5,671 bases of DNA from an uncultured bacterium. Lineage in GTDB: Bacteria; Bacteroidota; Bacteroidia; CAILMK01. The position numbers and the translations under genes are program-made. The stretch is from NCBI GenBank assembly GCA_903835275.1, contig CAILMK010000294.1:1-5671 (forward strand), in the 5' to 3' direction. Shown in pieces: positions 1-5,203 of the stretch; within the stretch, counting starts at the first letter, position 1, and each line of letters opens with the position of its first letter. The notes below the pieces were generated by a model that was not told where the DNA came from, did no database searches, and saw nothing but the letters and a program-made list of their open reading frames with translations.

Positions 1-313
1 TAAAATCACTTTTATTTTTTAAGTTCTTACTCCAATTTTGAAGAATTACACAAAGACTATCTGCTTTTCTTTTTACAGCTATTTCCCTAATTAAAAACGG
101 TTTTGTCCTATCATAAGATTCATACATTCTTCCTTGGAAAAATAAATCAATTTTATCTTGTTCTACTTTACAAACTTGCATCAAATTTTTTTGACCAAGC
201 CTTGTAGCAAAAGCATGACCCTTATTTTCTCTACTTAGTGCATGACATTTATAGCCTAGATAACCACTTAAGCAAACAAGCACCACCACAACATACAACA
301 ATGGATTTTTCAT
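1..313 (-). CDS. Partial membrane-anchored protein of unknown function (N-terminal 104 residues)
   Basis: An open frame reads leftwards from an ATG at 313-311 and stays open to the window edge, so the C-terminus is missing. The product begins MKNPLLYVVVVLVCLSGYL. This is a hydrophobic segment at about residues 5-21 with one Lys before it, consistent with a signal anchor or uncleaved signal. Cys14 and Cys23 lack a lipobox, so I do not call a lipoprotein. The rest is polar and Lys-rich with a helical look (about residues 25-104, including DRTKPFLIREIAVKRKADSL). It loosely recalls the helical N-terminal part of membrane-anchored GldM-like proteins, but I cannot support that assignment. GC content is about 30% by hand count, well below the roughly 45% of the DUF4331 genes, so a different origin is possible. 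A promoter candidate lies 42-69 bases upstream of the start codon. Existence as a gene is fairly likely; function is unknown. Confidence 0.65.
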   Translation of the reverse strand, partial: MKNPLLYVVVVLVCLSGYLGYKCHALSRENKGHAFATRLGQKNLMQVCKVEQDKIDLFFQGRMYESYDRTKPFLIREIAVKRKADSLCVILQNWSKNLKNKSDF

Positions 314-354
314 ACAAAAAGATTTAGTTCTTTAAAACCTAACGAAAAAAGACA

Positions 355-382
355 CGAAAATAATATAGGATTGGTTTTTCAA
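355..382 (-). promoter_or_regulatory. Candidate Bacteroidota-type promoter for the left-edge gene
   Basis: On the minus strand a TTG (plus positions 380-382) is followed after 17 bases by TATTTTCG (plus positions 355-362). This differs from the Bacteroidota -7 pattern TAnnTTTG at one base. The TTG-to-TAnnTTTG spacing lies within the 17-23 base range known for Flavobacterium promoters. It is correctly placed in the gap upstream of the ATG at 313. The motif is short and the region AT-rich, so a chance match is possible. Confidence 0.4.
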
Positions 383-388
383 TATTAA

Positions 389-408
389 CAAGATCCTTTC
401 AGGATGAC
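389..408. repeat. Short repeat-like motif with hairpin, CAAGATCCTTTCAGGATGAC
   Basis: It contains a small perfect stem-loop, ATCCT-TTC-AGGAT, at 393-405. Read on the minus strand it is GTCATCCTGAAAGGATCTTG, which resembles the GTCAT(C/T)CTGA-type dispersed intergenic repeats found in many bacterial genomes. Only one copy is present here, so its repetitive nature is inference. It lies just upstream of the promoter candidate of the left-edge gene. Confidence 0.3.
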
Positions 409-451
409 AACTTGAAAAGGACGAGCTATAAATCCGCAATCGAAAATCCGC

Positions 452-465
452 TCCGCCGCGGCGGA
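452..465 (-). terminator. Candidate terminator hairpin after the lipoprotein gene
   Basis: TCCGCCGCGGCGGA is a perfect 14-base palindrome starting 9 bases past the lipoprotein stop codon on the minus strand. It is followed on that strand by GCGGATTTTCG, giving a GC-rich stem and a short, interrupted T run. Nearby AATCCGC copies at 431-437 and 445-451 could pair alternatively with the GCGGA arm. Position and strand fit a terminator between two minus-strand genes. The T tract is only four bases and not immediately adjacent, so intrinsic termination may be weak. The palindrome could instead be a protein-binding site or a dispersed repeat. Confidence 0.4.
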
Positions 466-474
466 CGAAATTGT

Positions 475-963
475 TTATTTCCCTACGCTCATTCCCGGCA
501 CGAGGAACCAGCGATCTGCCACCTGCAATGCGTTACACTGCACTTTCGTGACCTTGTCCTTAGAAGTTATAATGAGTTTCATGATCGCCTGGTGAAAGCC
601 CTCCTTGGTGTCATTGACTTCATATTTATAGTCGCTGAGCTTAGCCTTGCTCCAATCCGGAACACTTTCTTTTAATGCCGCCATCAAAGTTGTGAATTCT
701 TTTTTCAATGTAGCATTGGCGGTTGTGGTGCGGTTGGATGCTTCTTCTTTTCTGGTGGAGGCATCACTGAATTTATTGAATTCGTACAATTCAAGATATT
801 TGGACATTGCCTTTTGGGATGGAGCCGTTTTCAACAATGCATTAAAATCATTTGCCTTGATGGCATTGAAAATACTCACACTCAGTTCCGACAGGCTCTC
901 CGCCCCTTCCTTGCAGGAATAGCACATAAATAGTAATGCCGTAAATACCAATATCTTTTTCAT
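475..963 (-). CDS. Small predicted lipoprotein, unknown function (162 aa)
   Basis: The frame starts at an ATG (963-961) and ends at a TAA (477-475). The product starts MKKILVFTALLFMCYSC: two Lys, a hydrophobic core, then Cys17, a typical Bacteroidota lipoprotein signal with a relaxed lipobox. Cleavage before Cys17 would leave a lipidated protein starting CKEGAES. The Lys-Glu after the Cys weakly resembles the acidic export signal of surface lipoproteins in this phylum, so surface exposure is possible but unproven. The mature part opens with a helical stretch (about residues 24-45, SLSELSVSIFNAIKANDFNA), has a Ser/Thr/Lys/Glu-rich middle (about 66-90), and ends with segments that look like beta strands (SDYKYEVND, AIMKLIITS, KVQCNALQV, RWFLV). 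This helix-then-strands order recalls small NTF2-like or cystatin-like secreted folds, but no diagnostic motif is visible. It is divergent from the DUF4331 genes and separated from them by 289 bases, so co-regulation is not implied. Confidence 0.85.
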   Translation of the reverse strand: MKKILVFTALLFMCYSCKEGAESLSELSVSIFNAIKANDFNALLKTAPSQKAMSKYLELYEFNKFSDASTRKEEASNRTTTANATLKKEFTTLMAALKESVPDWSKAKLSDYKYEVNDTKEGFHQAIMKLIITSKDKVTKVQCNALQVADRWFLVPGMSVGK

Positions 964-979
964 ATCCCGTGATTTACTG

Positions 980-987
980 CGAAGATA
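980..987 (-). promoter_or_regulatory. Candidate -7 box for the lipoprotein gene
   Basis: The minus strand reads TATCTTCG here, one base from TAnnTTTG and of the same TAnnTTCG form as the box before the left-edge gene. It lies 16 bases upstream of the lipoprotein ATG. No TTG is seen at the expected upstream spacing, where the C/G-rich repeat element begins. The call therefore rests on the -7 box alone. Confidence 0.3.
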
Positions 988-1001
988 AGGAAATCTTGTT
1001 A

Positions 1002-1103
1002 CCTCACCCCTAGCCCCAACTCTCCCTCACCCTAAATCCCTCTCCATATGGAGAGGGACTTGAGCTGCTCCCCTCTCTTTAAGGAAAGGGGCCGGGGGTG
1101 AGG
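1002..1103. repeat. C/G-rich inverted-repeat element, about 100 bp
   Basis: The ends are 16-base inverted repeats, CCTCACCCCTAGCCCC (1002-1017) and GGGGCCGGGGGTGAGG (1088-1103), pairing at 14 of 16 positions. Inside are a perfect 20-base palindrome (1038-1057) and an imperfect 22-base one (1070-1091, 18 of 22 positions symmetric). The second overlaps the right terminal arm, so alternative folds compete. CCTCACCC occurs directly repeated at 1002-1009 and 1025-1032. No coding frame is evident. It lies between two divergent genes, where terminators are not expected, so a dispersed non-coding repeat (REP- or MITE-like) is more likely. Its arms share CCCTCTCC/GGAGAGGG with the hairpin at 5093-5120. 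Copy number in the genome cannot be seen from here. Confidence 0.6.
1038..1057. repeat. Perfect 20-base palindrome inside the repeat element
   Basis: CCCTCTCCATATGGAGAGGG equals its own reverse complement. It would form an 8-base stem (CCCTCTCC/GGAGAGGG) with an ATAT loop in single-stranded DNA or RNA. The same stem arms occur at 5095-5102 and 5111-5118 around a different loop. Confidence 0.7.
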
Positions 1104-1159
1104 GCGAGTTCGGGGTTCACAAAAAATTAATCCGCAGCCCAAATCCAATCCATCCAAAG

Positions 1160-1175
1160 TCCCGTACATACGGGA
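1160..1175. promoter_or_regulatory. Palindrome upstream of the DUF4331 genes, possible operator
   Basis: TCCCGTACATACGGGA has perfect 7-base arms (TCCCGTA/TACGGGA) around CA. Flanking AAGT (1157-1160) and ACTT (1178-1181) extend the symmetry imperfectly. It lies outside the C/G-rich repeat, 77 bases before the first DUF4331 start codon and just upstream of a weak promoter candidate. That position suits a regulator-binding site. No regulator gene is in the window, so this is inference from symmetry and position. Confidence 0.3.
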
Positions 1176-1199
1176 TAACTTATGAAATCAGGCAATACA

Positions 1200-1227
1200 T
1201 TGAAACACGACACAATAACTAAGTCTT
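1200..1227 (+). promoter_or_regulatory. Weak promoter candidate for the DUF4331 genes
   Basis: A TTG at 1200-1202 is followed after 17 bases by TAAGTCTT (1220-1227), which matches four of the six fixed bases of TAnnTTTG. It ends 25 bases before the ATG at 1253. The spacing is right but the -7 match is poor. Confidence 0.2.
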
Positions 1228-1252
1228 TTCTAATCAATTAAATACAACAGAC

Positions 1253-2992
1253 ATGTACAAACAAATGAAAAGGTATCTGCCCGTATTGCTCCTTGCAGTG
1301 GCAGGATTCCTGAACACACCCAGCGCGATGGCCTCGAGCCATCGGGAAGCGCCGCTTATCAGCAATGATCCCATTGCCGATAATACAGATCTTTATGTAT
1401 TTCGCAGTCCGGATGACACAAATACCGTGACCATTATTGCGAATTACATTCCATTCGAACGCCCCGAAGGCGGACCTAACTGGTACACTTTCGGACAAAA
1501 TGTGCGTTACGAAATTCACATCAAGAACGATGCAACTACCAAAGGTGATGACATCACTTACCGTTTCACGTTCAAATCAGTCAACGAAGACCCGACCACT
1601 TTTTTCAACATCCGTCTTGGTAAGCAGAACCTAAAGACTATGTGGATCCTTTCCAAGAGTAAATCCGGGGGCGCATTCACTGTTGTGGATTCCGGCGCAG
1701 TGCCTCCGCCAAACATCGGCCCTCGTTCCATTGACAATACTGTCCTTGGATTGGGTCAGTCTTATTCTACAATTATGAAAAATGCGATCAAGACTGTAAG
1801 CACCGGGGAAACTGTTTTCTGCGGTCCGGTGGATGATCCTTTTTTCGTGGATCTGGCAGGTGCATTTGACCTTGGGAATTTCCGTTACAAGGGAAATCCT
1901 GATAATGTTGCGGTAGATGGTGTAGCACGCACCAATGTGCATTCTATATGCATCAAGATTCCGATTTCCAAACTTTTGAAAAGCGGAACAGGCGCAGCTA
2001 CAAACATCCTTGACCCTTCTTACGTAATTGGCGTATGGGCATCTGCCAGCAGGCCAAGTATTAAAACCCTAAGCACAACCGGTGGAAATGCTACTTATAA
2101 TACTACATGGGTACAGGTTTCGCGCCTTGGAATGCCGCTTACCAATGAAGTAATTATTCCTGTTGGAATGAAAGACAAATGGAATGCAATGACTCCGGAC
2201 AGTGATGCACAGTTTGCCAAATATTTTTCAAATCCTGAACTGGCACTATATATGGATTCCTCCAAGTATGCTTCCGCTGTTCCTTCCCTGTCTGCGTTGC
2301 GCCTTCAGAGAAAATCCCTCGGTGCGTATGATTTCGGCTACAGCAGAAGTGGCTTATATCCGCTAAAAGGAAATGCAGCACTTGCCGGAACCGCGTTGGA
2401 TGATAAGGTTTTTGGCACTATACTTTTACCGGATAGCAACAGTCCGCGTTCAGTGGATATTCTGCCTATATTCTATACAGGGGTTCCTAATCTTGCTCCG
2501 TACCAGTTGGCTACAGGCAAAGGAGGAAATCCGCTGGCAGCAGGCAAACCTTTCATTAATAATTTCCTTCCTACTTTGGGTGATATGATACGCCTGAATA
2601 TGGCAACTCCTGTTACTGACAGAACATCCAAGGATTTTAATTCACTTGGAATTGTTTCTGCTGCAGTATTGGGATTAACAGATTCAAGGTATAACGGAAA
2701 TACAAATATCCAGGCTATTCCAAACATGGATGGATTCCCTAACGGACGCAGATTGGAAGATGATGTTACTACTATAGAAATGCAGGCAGTGGGCGGTGTC
2801 GCTCTTGCTGCAATTGGATTGTGGTATGATGATTATGTTCCTGGGAAAACACCAACCGTTGTTACCAAACGCCTGAAAGGTGTTTTAGGATTTACAGCCG
2901 GACCTACTGCAAACGATGCTGCTTTCCAAACATCTTTCCCTTACGTGGCAGCTCCATGGAGAGGATATGACTACGCTTTACTTGTAAAATAA
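1253..2992 (+). CDS. DUF4331 family exported protein without T9SS sorting domain (579 aa)
   Basis: The sequence is recognisable as DUF4331, a family of unknown biochemical function common in Bacteroidota. Residues 1-27 form a Sec signal peptide with Lys/Arg at 3-7, a hydrophobic core at about 8-20 and a PSAMA cleavage site. Cleavage after Ala27 leaves SSHREAP (28-34) at the mature N-terminus, followed by DPIADNTDLYVF (39-50). Later conserved blocks shared with the downstream paralog include FCGPVDDPFFVDL (189-201), NMDGFPNGRRLEDDV (491-505) and PWRGY (568-572). The protein ends only seven residues after PWRGY, where the paralog continues into a linker and sorting domain. Only 23 bases separate its stop from the next gene, so no missing domain is hidden by a frameshift. 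An alternative ATG at 1265 would shorten the signal peptide by four residues. I keep 1253 because it puts the cleavage site at residue 27, as in the paralog. Predicted location is periplasmic, or released by another route. Likely first gene of an operon with the paralog. Confidence 0.93.
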   Translation: MYKQMKRYLPVLLLAVAGFLNTPSAMASSHREAPLISNDPIADNTDLYVFRSPDDTNTVTIIANYIPFERPEGGPNWYTFGQNVRYEIHIKNDATTKGDDITYRFTFKSVNEDPTTFFNIRLGKQNLKTMWILSKSKSGGAFTVVDSGAVPPPNIGPRSIDNTVLGLGQSYSTIMKNAIKTVSTGETVFCGPVDDPFFVDLAGAFDLGNFRYKGNPDNVAVDGVARTNVHSICIKIPISKLLKSGTGAATNILDPSYVIGVWASASRPSIKTLSTTGGNATYNTTWVQVSRLGMPLTNEVIIPVGMKDKWNAMTPDSDAQFAKYFSNPELALYMDSSKYASAVPSLSALRLQRKSLGAYDFGYSRSGLYPLKGNAALAGTALDDKVFGTILLPDSNSPRSVDILPIFYTGVPNLAPYQLATGKGGNPLAAGKPFINNFLPTLGDMIRLNMATPVTDRTSKDFNSLGIVSAAVLGLTDSRYNGNTNIQAIPNMDGFPNGRRLEDDVTTIEMQAVGGVALAAIGLWYDDYVPGKTPTVVTKRLKGVLGFTAGPTANDAAFQTSFPYVAAPWRGYDYALLVK

Positions 2993-3015
2993 CTCTCAAA
3001 ATAAAATTTATAGAA

Positions 3016-5076
3016 ATGAAAAAGTTTAAATATATATTCACAAAATTAAGCATGGTGCTCGCCATAGCTGGATTGTGCTATTCTACGGCACAGGCATCCA
3101 GTCACCGCGAGGCACCTATGATATCGACGGATCCGCTGGCGGATAATACAGACTTATATGCGTTCCGCAGTCCTGATGATACAAGCACAATAACAATTAT
3201 AGCTAACTATATTCCGTTTGAAAAACCTGATGGCGGACCTAACTGGTTTACCTTCGGTGAAAACGTTCGCTATGAAATTCACATCAAAAATGACGCGACT
3301 ACCAAAGGGGATGATATTACCTATCGTTTCACTTTCCATGTAACGAACCAGGATCCAACTACATTTTTCAGGATTCGTTTAGGCAAGGAGAATCTTCATA
3401 CTACTTACACTCTTGAAAAAAGTGTGAACGGTGGTACATTCACAACCATTGTTTCCAATGGTGTGGTTCCTCCTCCAAATATTGGCCCGCGTTCTATTGA
3501 TGGTGCAGCAGGTTTAAACAAATCTTATTCTTCCATCATGAAAGCTGCGGTAAATACTGCAACAGGTAGCGGCGGAGAAAAAGTTTTCTGCGGTCCTGTA
3601 GATGATCCTTTCTTCGTTGACCTTGGCGGTATTTTTGATCTTGGCGCAGTAAGGCAGGGATCTGCTGCACGCGATGGATTGCGCAAACAAAATGTGCACA
3701 CCATAGCTATGCAAATTCCTATCAAAACTTTGCAAAAATCAGGAAAATCAACTCCTGCTTCCATACTTGATCCTGAATTTGTAATCGGTGTATGGGCTTC
3801 TGCAAGCCGTCCGCAAATCACTACACTTGGAAGCGGAACCGTGGCCACTTCCGGAAACTATATTCAGGTTTCCCGCCTTGGAATGCCATTAACCAATGAA
3901 GCTATTATTCCGGTTGGAATGAAAGACAAATGGAATGCAACTACCCCTGCAGGGGATTCATTATTTGTAAAATATTTCACCAATCCTGAATTGCAATTAT
4001 ACATGGATCAGTCAGCATTTGCTACTGCAGTTCCTGCAATTAGCGATTCACTGACCATTCAAAGCAGTTCATTTACTCCGCTTGGAAATGTGAACTTCCA
4101 GATCGCACAAAAAGGTTTGTGGGTTCTTAAAGGAACTTCTTATGTGAAGGGTACTGCACTTGATGATGCTGTTTTTGGCACAATATTATTACCTGACAGC
4201 ATGAGCCCTCGTGCCGTGGATATCCTTCCGATATTTTACACAGGTGTTCCGAATCTTGCGCCTTATCAACTGGCAACAGGCAAGGCAGGACGCAATCCAC
4301 TGGCAGCAGGAAAACCTTTTATCAACAATTTCATGCCAACACTCGGTGATATGCTGCGCCTGAATATGGCTACTCCTATTACTGACAGAAGCTCCAAGGA
4401 TTTCAGTTCCCTCGGGTTGGTTTGGACGGCAGTTCTGGGATTAACAGATTCAAGATATAATGGAAGCACCGCTTTACAGTGGATCCCTAATATGGATGGA
4501 TTCCCTAACGGTCGCCGTCTGGAAGATGATGTTACCCGTATAGAAATGCAGGCAGTGGGCGGTGTTGTACTTGCAGCAATAGGATTGCCTTTCAATGATT
4601 ATAATGGAACATCAAAGGATACTTTATCATGGCCGCTTTCAGGCAAATTGCTTTCCAATATCCGCTGGACAGCAGGACCTACTGCCAATGATACCAGTTT
4701 CACTACAGGTTTCCCATTTGAATCTACACCTTGGAGAGGCTATGAAGGAAACTCTGTAACAAGCACATTTACAGATAGCTCCATCACGGGTATTGAGCTT
4801 GGAATTGCACCTCCAAGTGCTTATTTCAATAACCAGCCAAATCCATTTAGCACCAACACAACATTTTTAGTGCATACTACAGATCTGAATCAACTCACGA
4901 TCCGTATATATGACATGCAAGGACATTTGATGAGCACAGTATTAAATGAAAGAAGACCTGCAGGAACTTATTCCTTCAATTTTGATGCATCAAAATTGCC
5001 TTCAGGAACTTATTTCGGAGTGCTTTACAGCAACGGAAATGTAGTGCAAACTGCAAGATTGATACATACGAATTAA
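3016..5076 (+). CDS. DUF4331 family protein with C-terminal T9SS sorting domain (686 aa)
   Basis: This is a paralog of the gene before it, roughly two thirds identical by eye over the shared domain. It starts MKKFKYIF, and its signal peptide ends in AQA at residue 27, again leaving SSHREAP (28-34). Shared blocks are FCGPVDDPFFVDL (191-203), NMDGFPNGRRLEDDV (492-506) and PWRGY (572-576). A Ser/Thr-rich linker (about 577-605) leads to residues 606-686. These show the hallmarks of a T9SS type A sorting domain: NQPNPFS at the start, then LTIRIYDMQGHLM, then LPSGTYFGVLYSNGNVVQTARLI near the end. By family knowledge such proteins cross the inner membrane by Sec and the outer membrane by the PorU/gingipain-type T9SS machinery, the domain being cleaved on release or anchoring. 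Cys21 in the signal is not in a lipobox (Leu at -1), so it is not a lipoprotein. The start at 3016 follows an A/T-rich leader with no Shine-Dalgarno, usual for the phylum. The first block (28-110) is nearly invariant with the paralog; residues about 340-380 are the most divergent. Confidence 0.95.
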   Translation: MKKFKYIFTKLSMVLAIAGLCYSTAQASSHREAPMISTDPLADNTDLYAFRSPDDTSTITIIANYIPFEKPDGGPNWFTFGENVRYEIHIKNDATTKGDDITYRFTFHVTNQDPTTFFRIRLGKENLHTTYTLEKSVNGGTFTTIVSNGVVPPPNIGPRSIDGAAGLNKSYSSIMKAAVNTATGSGGEKVFCGPVDDPFFVDLGGIFDLGAVRQGSAARDGLRKQNVHTIAMQIPIKTLQKSGKSTPASILDPEFVIGVWASASRPQITTLGSGTVATSGNYIQVSRLGMPLTNEAIIPVGMKDKWNATTPAGDSLFVKYFTNPELQLYMDQSAFATAVPAISDSLTIQSSSFTPLGNVNFQIAQKGLWVLKGTSYVKGTALDDAVFGTILLPDSMSPRAVDILPIFYTGVPNLAPYQLATGKAGRNPLAAGKPFINNFMPTLGDMLRLNMATPITDRSSKDFSSLGLVWTAVLGLTDSRYNGSTALQWIPNMDGFPNGRRLEDDVTRIEMQAVGGVVLAAIGLPFNDYNGTSKDTLSWPLSGKLLSNIRWTAGPTANDTSFTTGFPFESTPWRGYEGNSVTSTFTDSSITGIELGIAPPSAYFNNQPNPFSTNTTFLVHTTDLNQLTIRIYDMQGHLMSTVLNERRPAGTYSFNFDASKLPSGTYFGVLYSNGNVVQTARLIHTN

Positions 5077-5092
5077 TAAATACTCCTCATAC

Positions 5093-5120
5093 TTCCCTCT
5101 CCCGGTTTCGGGAGAGGGAA
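5093..5120. repeat. Perfect 12-base-pair hairpin after the DUF4331 pair
   Basis: TTCCCTCTCCCG (5093-5104) and CGGGAGAGGGAA (5109-5120) pair perfectly around a GTTT loop, 16 bases after the second DUF4331 stop. Position suits a terminator or transcript-stabilising stem. No T run follows it on the plus strand (AAATTGGGG comes next), so it is not a standard intrinsic terminator. Its CCCTCTCC/GGAGAGGG core matches the palindrome at 1038-1057, suggesting the same repeat family. It may attenuate readthrough into the TPR gene or protect the 3' end of the DUF4331 message. Confidence 0.6.
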
Positions 5121-5149
5121 AAATTGGGGAAATGAAGAATAAGATTTAG

Positions 5150-5184
5150 AACAGTAGAACAGAACAGTAAAAACAGTAACAGTA
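5150..5184 (+). repeat. Four AACAGTA copies upstream of the TPR gene
   Basis: AACAGTA occurs at 5150-5156, 5163-5169, 5172-5178 and 5178-5184, with an extra AACAG-like unit at 5158-5162. Offsets between copies are 13, 9 and 6 bases. The tract ends 19 bases before the TPR start codon. The last copy runs into TACTTTTA (5183-5190), one base from the TAnnTTTG -7 pattern, although no TTG lies at the right distance upstream. It could be a regulator-binding cluster, part of the leader, or a slippage-prone low-complexity tract. Confidence 0.45.
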
Positions 5185-5203
5185 CTTTTAAACAAATACA
5201 ATT

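Noticed and set aside
412..675. Plus-strand open frame of 87 codons
   Set aside because: It starts at a TTG and lies mostly antisense to the lipoprotein gene, whose signal peptide and lipobox make the minus strand the real one. The product has no recognisable features.
647..922. Plus-strand open frame of 91 codons
   Set aside because: Entirely antisense to the lipoprotein gene, with no upstream signals of its own.
1002..1103. Terminator for one of the flanking genes
   Set aside because: The flanking genes are divergent, so neither ends here, and no T run follows the stems.
1238..1519. Minus-strand open frame over the start of the first DUF4331 gene
   Set aside because: It is antisense to the strongly conserved signal peptide and SSHREAP region; the composition looks like a shadow frame.
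2957..3015. Lost sorting domain of the first DUF4331 protein hidden by a frameshift
   Set aside because: Only 23 bases lie between its stop and the next start codon, far too few for an 80-residue domain.
3016..3096. Lipoprotein signal in the second DUF4331 protein (Cys21)
   Set aside because: The residue before Cys21 is Leu, which does not fit a lipobox, and a good AQA signal peptidase I site follows at residue 27.
4266..4595. Minus-strand open frame of 109 codons in the second DUF4331 gene
   Set aside because: Antisense to conserved blocks. A similar shadow occurs at 2473-2727 in the paralog simply because the coding sequences are homologous.
5150..5184. CRISPR-like array from the AACAGTA copies
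   Set aside because: The units are 7 bases, irregularly spaced and partly overlapping, with no spacers of CRISPR size.
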